Under the pieces are notes generated by a model. That model was not told the DNA's origin and searched no databases. It saw only the letters and a program-made list of their open reading frames with translations. A program made the translations under genes and the position numbers. This document shows positions 44,475 through 56,891 of a DNA stretch of 64,000 nt, in pieces. The stretch's first letter is position 1. The number at the start of each line of letters is the position of its first letter. This DNA comes from Lasiosphaeris hirsuta (lineage: Eukaryota > Ascomycota > Sordariomycetes > Sordariales > Lasiosphaeriaceae): assembly GCA_030549175.1 (NCBI GenBank), contig JAUKUA010000003.1, positions 6,200,001-6,264,000 of the forward strand, in the 5' to 3' direction.

Positions 44475-45780
44475 TGCTGAGGCTCTATGACCGTTGAATG
44501 GAGTCAACACAGGTGGGTTCTGGAGACAAGATATCTCGATCTCAGTCGAGTCCGCTGGGACAATGGAAACGGAGGAGGTGAGAGCGGCGATGGGCGAGAC
44601 GGGCGTCCCCTCAAGTACTCCTCATTCTCTCCCCGATCGCTCGTCCGCGCGGGGAAGCCAGAGCCTCGCAAAGCCGCAGAAAACTCGGGATGCACATAGA
44701 AGATTGTTAGGCAGCCAGCAGGCCGCCGCAGCACTTGCTGGTGATAGTCGTCCATTCCTGGCGAGATATCAGGCTGTGCCCAGCCTGCCTACTGGTGAGA
44801 AGGTAGGACAACTCCGCCCAGGCAAAGCGGCCAGCTTTTGTTCGGCCCACCCATCTTTCCAAAATGCCGATCTAGATTCGTCACTCATGGCTTCTTGCAT
44901 GGGGGGCTGTGCTGCGAACGAAGTGGCACTGGGGCAGACAACTGAGGCAGACAGAGTCCAAAGCCTTGCCGTGAACTGATACGTAGTTTCGGAACCCCTC
45001 ACCAAACACACCCCGGGACGAAATAACAATTGCTTCACTGGAGTTAGTATGCCGAGGTTTGCCGGAGATGCAGCTGAAGCGAGGCTGTCCGTCTTACATT
45101 GCCCCTATTGGCGCAGATGCGCTATGTTGCCTGGAATACCAAGAACGGACAAAACCAACAGCTGTGGGACGACGCACCACGCTGCTCGGGTTGGAGAAAT
45201 GGCCAATCCCAAGGCTGGAGGATGCATGACGACGGGCTGCATGAGCAGGTCAAGTTGACCGCGCCCCGCCGCAGCAAAGCAGTGTTGACGATAAGCAGCC
45301 GGTAGACGTATCAAAAGTCATGTTCTGCAATGGGCGCGCTCCTGGCGACTAATGAACTTGGAGTCGTACCGTACCGTTTGCACCACGAGAGAGCTGGTTA
45401 GCCTCGATGGCGCGTGATTCGGAAACTCAAACACCACAGTAGCCCATGTTATGAGTCAGATTCCGGAAGCAAATGCCCAGTGGAATTGGGTTGGACGAGA
45501 ATACTGAATCATGTTCAGTTGCGAAACAGTTTATCAGAAACTGTTTGCTGGTATCCATCTAATTACAAAGCGTCCGGCCTTGGGCCAACAGGTGTACATA
45601 AACAATAGAGTAGAAGCGAGCGGCTTGGCATCGAGCATCGTAGTGACTCCTGTGTCAAGCTCGAGCGAAGCGCAACTCACCATCCCCTGACCAAAGTAAC
45701 CATAACCCCGGGCGCCGAGGCTCTTGAGCAAGAAAGGGCATAGGCGACGAAAGATGTTGCCGAGTAATGACAGACCGCAC
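44475..45780. other. Intergenic, no gene seen
   Basis: Several medium ORFs occur on both strands but none shows motif content or consistent composition. It lies between the divergent 5' end of the 250-aa gene and the 3' end of RPA43. Confidence 0.5.
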
Positions 45781-47304
45781 CTAATCATCGGGGGTGCCCG
45801 GCTGACTTCCCTTGTACAGGATCGTCCGCTTCCCACTGTCTTCCTCCTCCTCCTCCCTTCCTAGCTTCGTCATACTGAACTCGGGCACTCGCCTCGCCAA
45901 GGGCCGGAGCAGGCCGCTCGAGTTTTGCCTGAGGCGCCGCCTCTTCTCCATCTCCCGCTCCTCGGCGGCTAGTGTCCGCTCGGCATCGTCGTCGAGGAAT
46001 GTACCCTCGATGCTCATGTAGCCGTATTCACCAGCGAGACCAACGTCGTAGTTCTTGATGCGGAACCGGAGTTTCCCGGTCACCTTTCGGTTATGCTCGT
46101 CGACCCAATAACCCGTCGTGTGCATCTGCTCCACAACTTGCAAATCCTTGCCACCAAAGGCATCTCTATCCTCCTGCTTTTCGGCCACATCCCCGTCCCT
46201 GAACATGTCAACGTCTTTGTGGGCACTAGCCGGTTCGTGGAGCTCAACCCATTTCCAGCCCTTGGGCAGACGCTTTGCCTCGATGCTGGCATTGAACTTG
46301 TTCCAGCACACGACGCCGATATGTCCCTCGCTCTGCAGCTGCAAGACGCCTTCCATCCACTTGCCACGACCCGGAACGAATAGTTGGGCTTCGAGGGTAA
46401 GCCAGCCGAAGCAGACAGCGTACTCGTCAACAGAGTGCAGCAGAGCCGGGGTTTCGTCAGTGGGCGGATACCTGATACTAGCTTTGGCGGGTTTCTCAGA
46501 GAGATTCAGGTTAGAATAACTGAGCAGTACGCCGCGGAAGGTGGGCGAGTATTGATTGAGAAGAGGATCAAGATGTTGAGCAGCGACATTGGTGAGCGGC
46601 TTGTCGAGCCCGACAGGGAAGAAGGGCACAAAGAGCGAGACGGTCTGGGTGAAGAAAGGATAAGCAGAGCCGGATTCTGGGCTTTTCGATTTGGACGCCA
46701 ATCGGGGTTGGTCAAGATCCATTATTGCATCGTCATCAGAGATCTCGGGGGCGGCAAGACGCTTCTTTTTCTCCCTGGACTTCTCCTTGCCTTTGCTCTT
46801 GTCCTTTTTCTTCCCAGACTTTGTAGGTGCTTCGGACTCCAGGTCCTGGGCATGCTCCTCCAACTTGGACTTCTTGGCTTTCTTCTCCCGCTTGCTCCCT
46901 GGCTCCTCCGCTATTGGTTCTTCCGGGAGGTCGATTTCCATGTCGTCGTCCTCTTGCTTTAGCAAGGTGTGCTTCTTGCTTTTCCTCGACTTCTTCGAGC
47001 CATTGACTGGGGTTGCGGCTGGCTGCGCTTCCTCGTCATGGAAGTCCTCATGACCCCGGCTTCTCTTGCTTTTCTTTGTAGGGGTCTCACTCTTCAGCTG
47101 TGACTGAGAGACTTCATCATCGGTTTCCTGCTTCTCGGTCTTCGTTTTCCTGGATTTTCGCGGGGTCTTGTCGATAGCGGCGGCGTCCTCTTCTCTCGCT
47201 CGCTTCTTCTTGTGCTCTGACCTTTCGCGCTTCAGCTTCTTTCCGGTTTTTATGCTGGCAGAAATGTCCGCTGGATGCGAGTCGTCAATCGCAGCGGGAG
47301 ACAT
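45781..47304 (-). CDS. RPA43: DNA-directed RNA polymerase I subunit RPA43, 507 aa
   Basis: Single exon. RPA43 with its partner RPA14 forms the stalk of RNA polymerase I and contacts the initiation factor Rrn3 in the nucleolus. The N-terminal 205 residues are a Lys/Glu/Ser-rich nuclear extension with repeated KKSKRSR and KSGKKKDKSKGKE blocks. The conserved part starts near residue 213 (YPFFTQTVSLFVPFFPVGL), followed by LDPLLNQYSPTFRGVLLSYS. The OB-fold region contains LEAQLFVPGRGKWMEGVLQL and EGHIGVVCWNKFNASIE. The start at 47304 is the first ATG of the frame (context CGCCATGTC). The N-terminal extension is longer than in yeast, as is common in filamentous fungi. Confidence 0.88.
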   Translation of the reverse strand: MSPAAIDDSHPADISASIKTGKKLKRERSEHKKKRAREEDAAAIDKTPRKSRKTKTEKQETDDEVSQSQLKSETPTKKSKRSRGHEDFHDEEAQPAATPVNGSKKSRKSKKHTLLKQEDDDMEIDLPEEPIAEEPGSKREKKAKKSKLEEHAQDLESEAPTKSGKKKDKSKGKEKSREKKKRLAAPEISDDDAIMDLDQPRLASKSKSPESGSAYPFFTQTVSLFVPFFPVGLDKPLTNVAAQHLDPLLNQYSPTFRGVLLSYSNLNLSEKPAKASIRYPPTDETPALLHSVDEYAVCFGWLTLEAQLFVPGRGKWMEGVLQLQSEGHIGVVCWNKFNASIEAKRLPKGWKWVELHEPASAHKDVDMFRDGDVAEKQEDRDAFGGKDLQVVEQMHTTGYWVDEHNRKVTGKLRFRIKNYDVGLAGEYGYMSIEGTFLDDDAERTLAAEEREMEKRRRLRQNSSGLLRPLARRVPEFSMTKLGREEEEEDSGKRTILYKGSQPGTPDD

Positions 47305-48580
47305 GGCGGGCAGCACAATATGAAGAAGGTGTTGCCGTGCTTGCAAATCTCCACTGGGGCTTGGTCGTGGCTAAAATTCGGCCGCGATTTGGAGGGGAAA
47401 ATTTGGGTTTCGTAAGAAAACTCTCTTTGGGCTTCGTCTTCACTTCCTATTTTTCTGGGATGCCATGCGATGAATCTGCCGTTTTGATTGGCTTAATCTC
47501 GCCGAGTTTTTTTTTTCCGGCTCACCCATCCCGATTTGAACGTCCATGTTAACTGCGCATGTATGGATGGTCACAGCCCATATGATTCGCCTGTCTTCGT
47601 TTTGCTCTCCACTTGAGCACGTGAAGTAACAAGGGTGGATATCTACCAAAAGTTTATCGTTTACCCTGGGTGCCTTGGCTTGTCTGGGTACTTCTCACGC
47701 TTGACCGAGAGGGAATCTCTGCTCACCTTTCTGCGGTGCCTGCCGGCAGTGGCAGGAAGTGGGGTAAATGTGCAGTAAGATGGAAGGAGCCATGGAAGCC
47801 CAAGCGCAATTCGTCAGCCAGTGGCAGTTTGATGCCCACCAACGACAACCTCGAGCATGCATCAATTGATGGAAACGAGAAGGAGCCAATCTGGAAGAGA
47901 GAATTTGGGGAAGGCAATCGAACGCTGCTCATCAATTTGGTCGCCGATTGGCGCATGCAGCAAAATGCAGCCGAATGCAGCCGAATGCTTGATCAAATAT
48001 GCGAATGAGAAATACCGTGTCGTAGAAATGCTTGTTGTAAATCAACGTCACTCGCAACGCTCGCCCTCGAGCAAATACCACCCAGTTTCGCCAGCGAGCA
48101 GCCATAGCACCGTGATTTCCAATCCTCTCTTCAACATGGCGATCGAAAAAGATTATATATGCCCGCATACGCGCAACTTTCACCATGAAGCATGGCCCTC
48201 TAGACGATCAATCGTCACTGTGCTCGGTGAGGGCCGCGACGGACCTTGGGAGACGCGGGGCGGGGCACAAGAAAAGGAGGGGCAATTCTGACGTTGCCCT
48301 CGCAATTTGCCCATCCGGAAATTGGAAAGCTTCAAACGCTGCCCGTGTTTACGCCGATGCTCCAACTCAAGGCTCGGATGACGTGCTTTTATACAACAGA
48401 TAAAGACGCTCATTATCTCGACCACCCCGACCAACCTGCACTCGCAATTCACCACAACTAAGTCGAAGTCAAGCACACGAGTCATCAAGGCACCGCCTAA
48501 CTTTCCCCGGAGCATTCACTGAAGCTGACAAGCTCAAACAAAACCGACATCAACCGCCAACCCGCCCACTCGAATCGACC
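47305..48580. other. Shared upstream region of RPA43 and the NmrA-like gene
   Basis: A divergent promoter interval of 1.28 kb with no convincing ORF. Pyrimidine-rich and CAA/CACC-rich tracts precede the plus-strand start (48480-48580), typical of fungal 5' UTRs. Confidence 0.5.
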
Positions 48581-49593
48581 ATGGCATCCTTGGCTCCCTC
48601 CAAGATCCTCGTCATCGGCGGCACCGGTATCATAGGCAAGTACATCACAGCCTCGCTACTCCGCGCCAAGCCCGCCTTCGACCAGGTAATACTGTTCACG
48701 TCGGCCAACACAGTCGCTACCAAGGGCGACATTCTCGAGAAGTGGAAGGCCGAGGGCCTCTCTATCATTGTCGGCGACTTTGAGTCCGATTCAGACGTAG
48801 CAGCTGCGTTCGCCCAAGTCGACACCGTTATCTCCGCCCTGGGCCGCAGCGTCCTCCATCACCAGATCCGCCTCCTGCAACTCGCTGAGGAGTCAGGCAC
48901 CGTTCAATGGTTCCTCCCATCCGAGTTTGGCACCGATATCGAGCACAACGACAAGAGCCCCAACGAGGCTCCCCACCAGAACAAGCTCAAAGTGCGCAAG
49001 TACGTCCGTGAGCAGATCAAGAGGCTCAAGATCACCTATGTCGTGACCGGCCCCTATTTTGACATGTGGGTCAATACCCAGCCCGGCGTCGAGATTACCG
49101 GCGGCTTTGTGCCCGACAAGAAGGAAGCCTACCTTATCGACGATGGCAACACCAAAGTCGGCTTTTGCACAATGTGGGAGTGAGTCAATCCCTATTCCCC
49201 CTTACACCTTTGGGTGCAGAGCTGACAGGCCGCAGTGTGGGCAAATTCGTCGTGGCAACACTGCAGCATCCCCAAGAATCCTTTGGCAAGGCACTGAAAG
49301 TTCAATCCTTTATTGTGACCCCTAACGAAGTCTTGGCCGAGTACGAAAAGCAGACAGGATCCCGATGGAAGGTCACCAGAACCTCCTTGGACGATATCAG
49401 GAGCCTGGAAGCCAAGCTGTTGGCTGAGGGCAAGCCGGCAGCTATCGCCCTGCGAAGGATATGGGCTGAAGGCGGCACACTATATGCCAAGAACGACAAC
49501 GAGCTTCTTGGCTTGGGGCCAGAGGATCTGGATTCGCTGGAAGTTGGTGTCAAAAAGGCGCTCGCAGGCGGGTGGAAGAAAGATGCCTTTTGA
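48581..49593 (+). CDS. NmrA-like/isoflavone-reductase-type NAD(P)-binding protein, 318 aa
   Basis: Two exons, 48581-49179 and 49236-49593, with a 56-nt intron (GTGAGT...GCTGAC...CGCAG). The N-terminus carries the Rossmann glycine motif VIGGTGIIGKYI (residues 10-21), followed by FTSANTVATKGD, consistent with NAD(P) binding. QWFLPSEFGTDIE and the helix KLKVRKYVREQIKR are typical of the NmrA/isoflavone-reductase-like (PCBER/CipA) branch of atypical short-chain dehydrogenases. Function could be reduction of an aromatic metabolite or redox sensing; sequence alone does not decide. Start ATG lies in an ACCATGGC context. It converges with the NACHT gene, 433 bp away. Confidence 0.88.
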
Positions 49594-50026
49594 GTCTGGG
49601 TTTGCATTGAGCATGGCAAATGAGACGTTGCAGCAAAAATACCAGCAAACTCTGCATTCCTGTATGTAGGTACGTAAGAAGAGCTTCAGTCAAAGGATCG
49701 AGATTATATTATCAGGAGTACAGTTTAGATGTGTTCGACAACTCGCCTCACACTGTGAGGCTCACAGTGCGCCCCAGTCTTCTTTTCTTTTTTTTGTTAC
49801 CGTGCCACCTTAAAACCACGACATGGCATCCTGCTCAATCTCATTCCTATCCCTGGAAGGGCTTTTAAAACTCTAGATATGCTTCTTTTGACGATAAATA
49901 TGTCTTCCGTCGCCATTGACCCGGTCCAGCGACCGAGGGCCTCTGATGAGGTCCTTAAAACCACAGCCTCATTCCCAAGAGGAACCAATCATGGCAACCC
50001 ACCAGCACCGCAAACCAACACAGCCT
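49594..50026. other. Convergent intergenic region
   Basis: 3' flanks of the NmrA-like and NACHT genes, with T-rich tracts around 49780-49800. No gene is seen. Confidence 0.5.
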
Positions 50027-53000
50027 CTATGCCGTGAATGGCTCGGGTGGCTTGCTCATCAACCTGAGTATCGCCTTTCGCAATGGCAAGTCTTTGGCCT
50101 CTTCAAGCTTGTCTTCTTCCAGCGCCGGTGCGCGCACCGCAATCTTCTTCAAACATTTGAGAAGACCTGGCACGCGGTACTCCCTTTCCTCACCCTGGCC
50201 GTTCTCGACTTGCTCATGAGGAAGAAGCTGGATCTGGTCGAGACACCTGAGGACGTCATCAGCATCTTCGGCCGTCGCCGGGACAAGTGCTTTGCCGTCC
50301 CTATCTCCTACCAGACTCATCGAAGGCATATTCGTGATGGTGAAGCCAAAGGCGACAAGTTTCATATGTCGTTTAGGCTTTACGGCTTCGAGCGTACGGA
50401 GGGCCAGTTGAGATGCAACATAACCTGGATCGTTTGCTGCGTCAGGTACTGCCGTTGTCGCCTTGAGGCATAGTTCTGCAAGAGATGCTAAGTCGGTTTC
50501 GAGAGTGAGCCAAACACACGCCTGGCGAGCATACATGGTCTCAATAGCGCCCAAACAGTGAACATTTGGCAGCCAACAATGGTCATCGTCCGTGCCCCTT
50601 CGCCTAAGTGTAAATGTAACTTTTTCCTCGAGGGAGAAAGATGAGTCGAGATACAGTTTCAGGACCTTTGGTAGCCCTGGCAAGCTTGGCTGGTTCTTCG
50701 GCCAGTGTCTGTTCCCGGCGTAAATGTTTAAAAGAGCCAAAAATAACAGTGGCTCCCTAGTATCTTGATCCTCGAGATCACAGACGCGACGGCCACCCAA
50801 AATCCCCTCGATGATGAGGGCCTTTCCGCTGTACTCCACGGCCTGCCCTATGTTTGGGTCGGTGGACGCCGCCACAAACAAATACCTCTTCGCCAGAGGC
50901 GTCAAAGTAGCCTCCGGGTCGGTCAAGACTGTATAGTCTGTTAAAAATGAAATCGTCTTCTCAAGGCCGAATGATGCCGAGACGCCATAGAAATCCAGCG
51001 CCGTATGGATGACCTGAGCCGAATCGTATCCTGTAGAGCCCACACGCCATTTTCCGGTATCGTATAACTTCTTGCAGGCCATCATTAACCCTAGTCCTTC
51101 GTGATCCAATAATTTTGCTGATGTCCAAAGCTGGTGAATAGCACCCATGACGAAATATTCAGAGATTGCCGAGTAAGCCTTTGTCTGCCGATGACCGGAC
51201 ACTTGGAGGCAGACCCCGGCAAGAAATGCCTTCATGAGGTTGAGAGTACGATCTCCGGGTGGCGTTTTGTCATAAGCCAAGATCTTTTGGCCTTCTGGTG
51301 TATTCTCCAAGAACTCGACCGCCGATCGATGGACAAAGCCGACTAATCTCCCGTCCGAGCCGATTTCCAAGAGGCCGGCTGTGCGGGTTACGATCCGTCT
51401 TGAGGTCGTTTGGCAATCGGCTTCAACTTTCTCGGGTGAAAATGCCGTATAGTCTTCCAAGATGGCGCTTGCTTTGGAAGGATTTGAGGCTAGCATAACA
51501 TGGAAAACTTCGATGAGACTGTATCCCACGGCGAATTCGGACCAGTCCCGCACCATGTTGAAGTAACGCGCCGCCTCTTCTCTGTAAAGACGCTGATCGT
51601 CATTCATTCGGAACCACATCTCCTGATAAAGTGAGTTCAACCCGGCGGGCAGACCTTCCAGGCGGAGCTTCAGTTCTGCCACCTTGTCCCCGTTTGTTAT
51701 TCCCCTCGATAGGCTCCGCGTAGCTAGGGCGAGCCAGAGGAAGACGCCATCGGCCTTGTCGCAAAGTGCATCAATCAGGTCATGATACGACCCCAAAAGA
51801 TCTGGTCCAAGGTCGGGTCGTAGCAAGTTGGCCTCTGCGTAAACCTTCATGTCCAACCTAGTGACATCCTGCAAACGAAGGGTTGGCATGCTGTCTAGCT
51901 GCCTCTTGAACTCGGGCTCCAGACGACTCGATACACACAGCTTGACATTGTCGATAGTTGCAAGCTTGTTGACTAGCCGGAGGAGATTGGTCGGTGTGTC
52001 AATCATGTTGTTGTCAAAATCGCCGATCTCGTCGAGGCCGTCGAGGAAAATAAATACGGGTCTGTCGGATTTGGCAAACCAGGTAAATACGACCTTCTCA
52101 AGCTCCTCCCTCAGCCAGTCGGATTGTGAGTCTTTGTAAAAGGTCATTGGCAACTGGTCGAGAAACGCGTCTAATATCTGCTGCTGAGCTGACAAAAACT
52201 GTTGTACCAAGGCAAGAAGAATGCCACGGATACTTCTCTGCAAATAGATACCGGCAGCCCATAAAAAATGAGACAAAACCAAGGGGCCTTTGCGGTTGCT
52301 GCTCGCCGAGCCCAGAGGCCAGGCTTGGCGCTCTGCGACGAGAAACTTCATCAGCGTGCTCTTGCCCGACCCGGCTTTGCCCTGGATCCAATAGATTTTG
52401 TCGCTAGGGGACTTGAGCCAGCAAGGAAAGCACTTCCAGGCCACATTGGGGAAGCTACCGGCGTGGGAGCAGTCCGGATGGAGGTGGGATCTATCCGGTC
52501 GTTTTGACACGGTTACCTCGGTGGTGGTGTCCCCAAGCCAGGGGCGGATTCCGTCCATTATCCATCGGTAAGTGCCTTCGTGGGATTGCGATATCTGACC
52601 AAAACGCTCGTTCATAGCGCCATATCTTAGGCTTCGAAGTAACTTGTCCCGTCTTTGCCACATGGTTGGACCGGACTGCATCATTTCTAAGACTAGGGCG
52701 ATGTCTTGCTGAGCGAGAGCCGTACTTTGGTGGGATAAAGCCACCATCTCGCGGGTCTTGGATGACTCAGACCGGACGACATCTATAATGGCATCTCCTT
52801 TCACGTGGATCAGTTCCTGTATGCGTGTTTGACCCTCGGCGTAGCCCTGGATAAAGTCTCTCAGAGTCTCACCCAGGTCGTGGAAACCTGCCTCTTGCTG
52901 AATACTGATGGCAGTGCTCTTGTCGCTATCGTCCCGGATGTTGTTAGCTATGCCCGGTGCCTGCCGACACCAGGGGCTGGGTGTGTTGGAGCTTACCAAA

Positions 53001-53421
53001 CCCGCACGAGAAGACGCGTTTCAAGGACTTTCTGATGATTTGCCATCCTAGTCTTGAGTTTATCGACTTTTCCTTGCCTCACCATCCTCATCTCGAAAGC
53101 CCTGGTGAGAGAAGCCAAGCGCCTCCCTTTGGTTGTGCGACGGGTCAGTTTGGCGACTTCTTCCTTCAACTCATCGGCCGCATCGAGGCAGTCGCGAGCA
53201 ACAAGAACCAGCTCATGCTCGTCCCTATTCAGAGGCTGGGCGTGAAGGAGCGAGTCGTTCAGCGATTTATACAGCTGCTCGGAGCGCTCGACGAGCTTCT
53301 CCAGACCGGGTTCAGCAGCCCCGTTGCGGAAGAGACTCTTGTAAGCAGCCGAGACTTCAGTGGTGAATTGTATCGTTTGCATGACATTGCAGGCGAGCCC
53401 AAAGGCGGCGAGTGCCTCCAT
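50027..53421 (-). CDS. NACHT-domain NLR-like (STAND) protein, 1107 aa
   Basis: Two exons, 53421-52997 and 52925-50027, with a 71-nt intron (GTAAGC...AGCTAAC...GATAG). The N-terminal domain (1-140) starts MEALAAFGLACNVMQTIQF and is helical, like the N-terminal domains of fungal NACHT proteins. A helical linker leads to the NACHT ATPase: Walker A WIQGKAGSGKSTLMKFL (about 318-334) and Walker B VFIFLDGLDEIGDF (about 430-443), then CVSSRLEPEF. A winged-helix-like section follows (LPAGLNSLYQEMWFRM, LVGFVHRSAVEFL). The C-terminus has no recognisable WD, ankyrin or TPR repeats, so the sensor region is unidentified. Such proteins act as intracellular receptors triggering incompatibility or immune cell death. 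It is intact. Confidence 0.88.
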
Positions 53422-54297
53422 GCCAGACGTTGGCGAGCTCTTGAGGAGCGTCGACGGAATGGTGTCATAGTAGGATACAGGCGGGAGCCGCGAGGCGACT
53501 GTCCATCTTTAAGTCGCATCTTGGACTTCCGTTGCACCGGGGCGACAGGTCAATGGTCGGGTGCAATCCCGCATCAGATCATGTACCTAGGCGCCTGCCA
53601 GGAGGTTGACCGGGCTGTGCGTGCCCGGCATCGTGGTCCCGTGTCTGTGGCTGCCCAATGATGGTCGCCTATCTGACAGGGTGAAGGTACCTGTTGGCGC
53701 CTGCGCATTCATCGACCGCTGCCGCTCCTTTCATGCTGCTGTGCTACTTTGCTGCGACATCAACCTTGAAACGGGCGGCCTGACAGCGCAGCGTATTGGC
53801 CCCTGTGGGGGTTGTGCATTCAGGCTCGGCATTGAGAGACGGAGAAGAAAGGGGCACAGAGTCAAGACATGATGCAAGTAGGCGATATATACGCGTATAG
53901 GGGTTTCCATAGGCAAGAAAGAAGATGTGTATCCACTCTAGATATGTTGTTTCCAGCGAAACATCGAGACCCAAAGATTTAAATCGAGGAATGTTTGTTG
54001 AATTCAGAGCGCGGAAGTGGTTGTGCAATCTGCATGTTTCATTTCAAGGGCGAAAGTGGGTGGAAGGCCACCCGCTTCCCGCCCCGGCCCGTTTCGCCTT
54101 GTCACAAGCCCCACATCGCTCCCTCCCTTCCCGTCTGTCAGGTGGATCGCCTGGCTTCCTGGACGCAACATCCTAGCTCCATCCATCTCCGTCATCGTCC
54201 GCCGCTCGACGACAGCTTCAATCTGCAATCAACATATTTTTGCTATGTGTATCGATTGATATAACGTAACCACATAGCAAACAGCCCAATCGTTGTC
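53422..54297. promoter_or_regulatory. Divergent upstream region of the NACHT and sugar transporter genes
   Basis: 876 bp between two divergent start codons, with no supported ORF. CT/CCTCCC-rich tracts at 54100-54220 precede the transporter start. No specific factor site was identified. Confidence 0.45.
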
Positions 54298-55928
54298 ATG
54301 GCTTCGGCGCTGCGCAGCCTCACGCCGTACCTAGTGGTGCTGATGGCTGTCAGCACCCTCGGGCCCCTCCAGTTCGGATTCCATTTGGTGAGATCGCCCT
54401 GCTTTCTTGAACCCCGATCACGACTGTTTGGAGTATTTGACCACCATAACACGGAGTTGCTAACATCTCGCGCTTCGAGGCCGAGCTCAACGCCCCCGAG
54501 GATGTTATCACCTGCCGAAAGAAGTCCATTTCAACACTTGAGAAAGCCGTCTCGTTCGTTTCGAGACCCAATCCATCCACCACGCTGATTGACTGCATCC
54601 CCATGGACCGTTCCTCTTTTGCGGCCATTTCGGCGATTTTTACAGTCGGAGGTCTCTTCGGTGCTCTGACCGCTGGTCCTTTTACTTCGAGCCGCGGGCG
54701 TCGCCTTGCAATGCAGGTTACAGCCATCTTCTTCCTGCTCGGCTCGATTGTCGAGACGCTAGCAGCATCTGTTCCTATTATGGGTCTGGGTCGATTCCTC
54801 ACAGGTGTTGGTGCCGGGGCTAGCACGGTGATCGTTCCGCTATATATCAGCGAGGTGGCTCCGCCAGCACAACGAGGGTTCTTTGGTGCGTTCACGCAGA
54901 TCAGCATCAATGTCGGCATATTGTTCACCCAAACCCTGGGATACTTCCTCAGCCACGGCAACGCCTGGCGCTGGATCCTCGGCACGGGTATTGTAATTGC
55001 GGTTACACAAGCCTTCGGCTTGCTACTCGTTCCAGAGAGCCCAGCCTGGACCGCTACCGCAAATGGTGACTTGGTTCGTGCCCGCCGTGTGCTGCAACGG
55101 ATTCGCGGCAAACACTTTAGTATCGACGAGGAAGTTGACGCGTGGGGTGATGATAATGGGAAGCTTCCCAGTGAGCAGGAGAGCCTGCTCGCTGGTGAGG
55201 CTGACGCGTCACTGGATGTCGCTGCCACCCCGCTATCACCGCAAGCCGATGCTCCGCGTGCAGACAATGGGCACTTGGGCTTTGCTCAAGTCGTTCGTGA
55301 GCCGCTCACTCGGCCAGCTATCATCGCTGTTGTCGGCATCATGTTTGCGCAGCAGCTTTGCGGTATCAATTCAATCATCATGTACTCGGTCTCGCTGCTC
55401 CGAGATCTTTTACCGACCAGCTCGGCACTTTTAACCATCATCATCTCGGTCATCAACCTCGGCACTACGATAGCATCTTCACCCCTGCCAGACAGACTTG
55501 GCCGAAAGACTTGCTTGCTGATTTCCATCATTGGCCAAGGTTCAAGCTCCTTGGCCTTGGCCTTGTCTATTGTGTTTGGCCTCAAGATCTTGTCAGCTAT
55601 TGCGGTGCTGTTCTTCGTTGCTTTCTTCGCCGTGGGTCTGGGTCCCGTGCCGTTTATTTTGGCATCCGAGTTAGTGGGCCCCGAAGCAGTGGGTGCGACG
55701 CAGTCTTGGGCTCTTGGGGCTAATTACATCGCAACTTTCCTTGTTGCCTACCTCTTCCCCATCATCAACGAGGCTCTCAATAAGGCTTTTGGAGGTGCGG
55801 GCTGGGTGTATTTTATCTTTGCTGGGTTTGCATTGGTCTTCGCTGGCTTCATCGCGCGGAACGTGCCCGAGACTAGGGGCAGGAAAGATGCGGATGAAGT
55901 CTGGGGCCGAATAAGGCGAAGCGACTAA
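54298..55928 (+). CDS. MFS sugar transporter (Vps73-like), 512 aa
   Basis: Two exons, 54298-54387 and 54480-55928, with a 92-nt intron (GTGAGA...GCTAAC...TCGAG). Exon 1 supplies the first membrane segment (YLVVLMAVSTLGPLQFGFHL). Sugar-porter signatures are present: GRFLTGVGAGASTVIVPLYI, VPESPAWTATANG (PESP motif), AQQLCGINSIIMYS, DRLGRKTCLL and NVPETRGR. Twelve hydrophobic segments fit a plasma- or vacuolar-membrane hexose-type transporter. The signature RGRRLA replaces the usual DRxGRR in loop 2-3 (SSRGRRLAM). The gene is convergent with the DCG1-like gene, 88 bp apart. Confidence 0.9.
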
Positions 55929-56016
55929 CGTGGCCAAGTTATAGAATTCGGCTGGGTTCATACTGTGCGGCTTCTTGTAAATTGCTCTTGTCATACCCCA
56001 AAACCCCCCTCTTTGG

Positions 56017-56891
56017 CTACACTTTTTGGAACATGTTCTTGTTGCGGACTGTTTGCTCTAGCAAACCAACTCCGGCCTTGACGCCATCGATAATGAAGAC
56101 TTGGCTCCCCTGTTCTTGGCCATACTGCTCGATTGCGGCCAATCGAATAATTTCTTCGAGGCCGGCCATGCCCGCGCATCCCATCACGACACAGTCGACA
56201 GCCCCCTTGCTGAGAAGCCTCTTGGTGGCATCCTTCAGTTTTTGCCGGATAACGGACGGGTCAACACCACCATGAAAGTCCCCCGCGGTTAGGCCTGTGG
56301 ACTCAACACCGGCGAACTTGTCGTTGACGGAGCTAGTATCTGTGCCAAGGAAGGTGTTGACGCCCTGGGTCAAGTGGTCTTCCCAGAACTTACCGGTTGT
56401 CACAATCCCCCATTTCGTCGGCGGAGCTGTGTTGAGCGGCGGGGTCATGAGCAAAGACAGAGAGGCCAGAATGCTCGCCTCGAAAATGCCGGTCACTACC
56501 AGTTTCCCCCGAGCTCCATGAAGCCCTGACAGCCTCTCGACAAGCGGGTGGACGCTGAAGCAGGCGACCAAGACGGCATCGTATTGCTGCAGAGTTCCGG
56601 AACCTGTCAGGTTTCGGTAGACGGCATCGCTACTTTGCAGGACATCGCTGCCGTCATTGATGCTGGCAGGACTTTCGGGGGGGCCTGTGTAGGTGTAGAT
56701 TTCTGTTGACTGGAGACGCGTTAGGCTCAATGCATGGGAAACCATGTGTTAGGTTCAGAATAGAAGACCATGCACACATCTGCAAGACCCATGCCCCTGA
56801 TTGCCTCCTCCACTCCATGGGTCATGGAAGCCGACGAGTTAGGATTGAGCACCAGAATCCTAGTGGACCGCCTGAGAAAGGTGGTGGTCAT
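56017..56891 (-). CDS. Asp/Glu/hydantoin racemase family (Dcg1-like), 268 aa
   Basis: Two exons, 56891-56778 and 56709-56017, with a 68-nt intron (GTGTGC...GCCTAACGC...CTCCAG). The N-terminus RILVLNPNSSASMTHGV is typical of the family. Two catalytic-type cysteines are seen in VLVACFSVHPL (about C88) and CVVMGCAGMAGL (about C216). Members racemise aspartate, glutamate or hydantoins. Yeast DCG1 is linked to allantoin/nitrogen metabolism but its reaction is not settled. Start ATG at 56891 gives MTTTFLRRSTRIL. It is divergent from ARP2 with 348 bp between the start codons. Confidence 0.88.

Noticed and set aside
44494..44979. 161-codon plus-strand ORF
   Set aside because: Starts in the promoter of the 250-aa gene, has no motif and its composition is unlike neighbouring genes.
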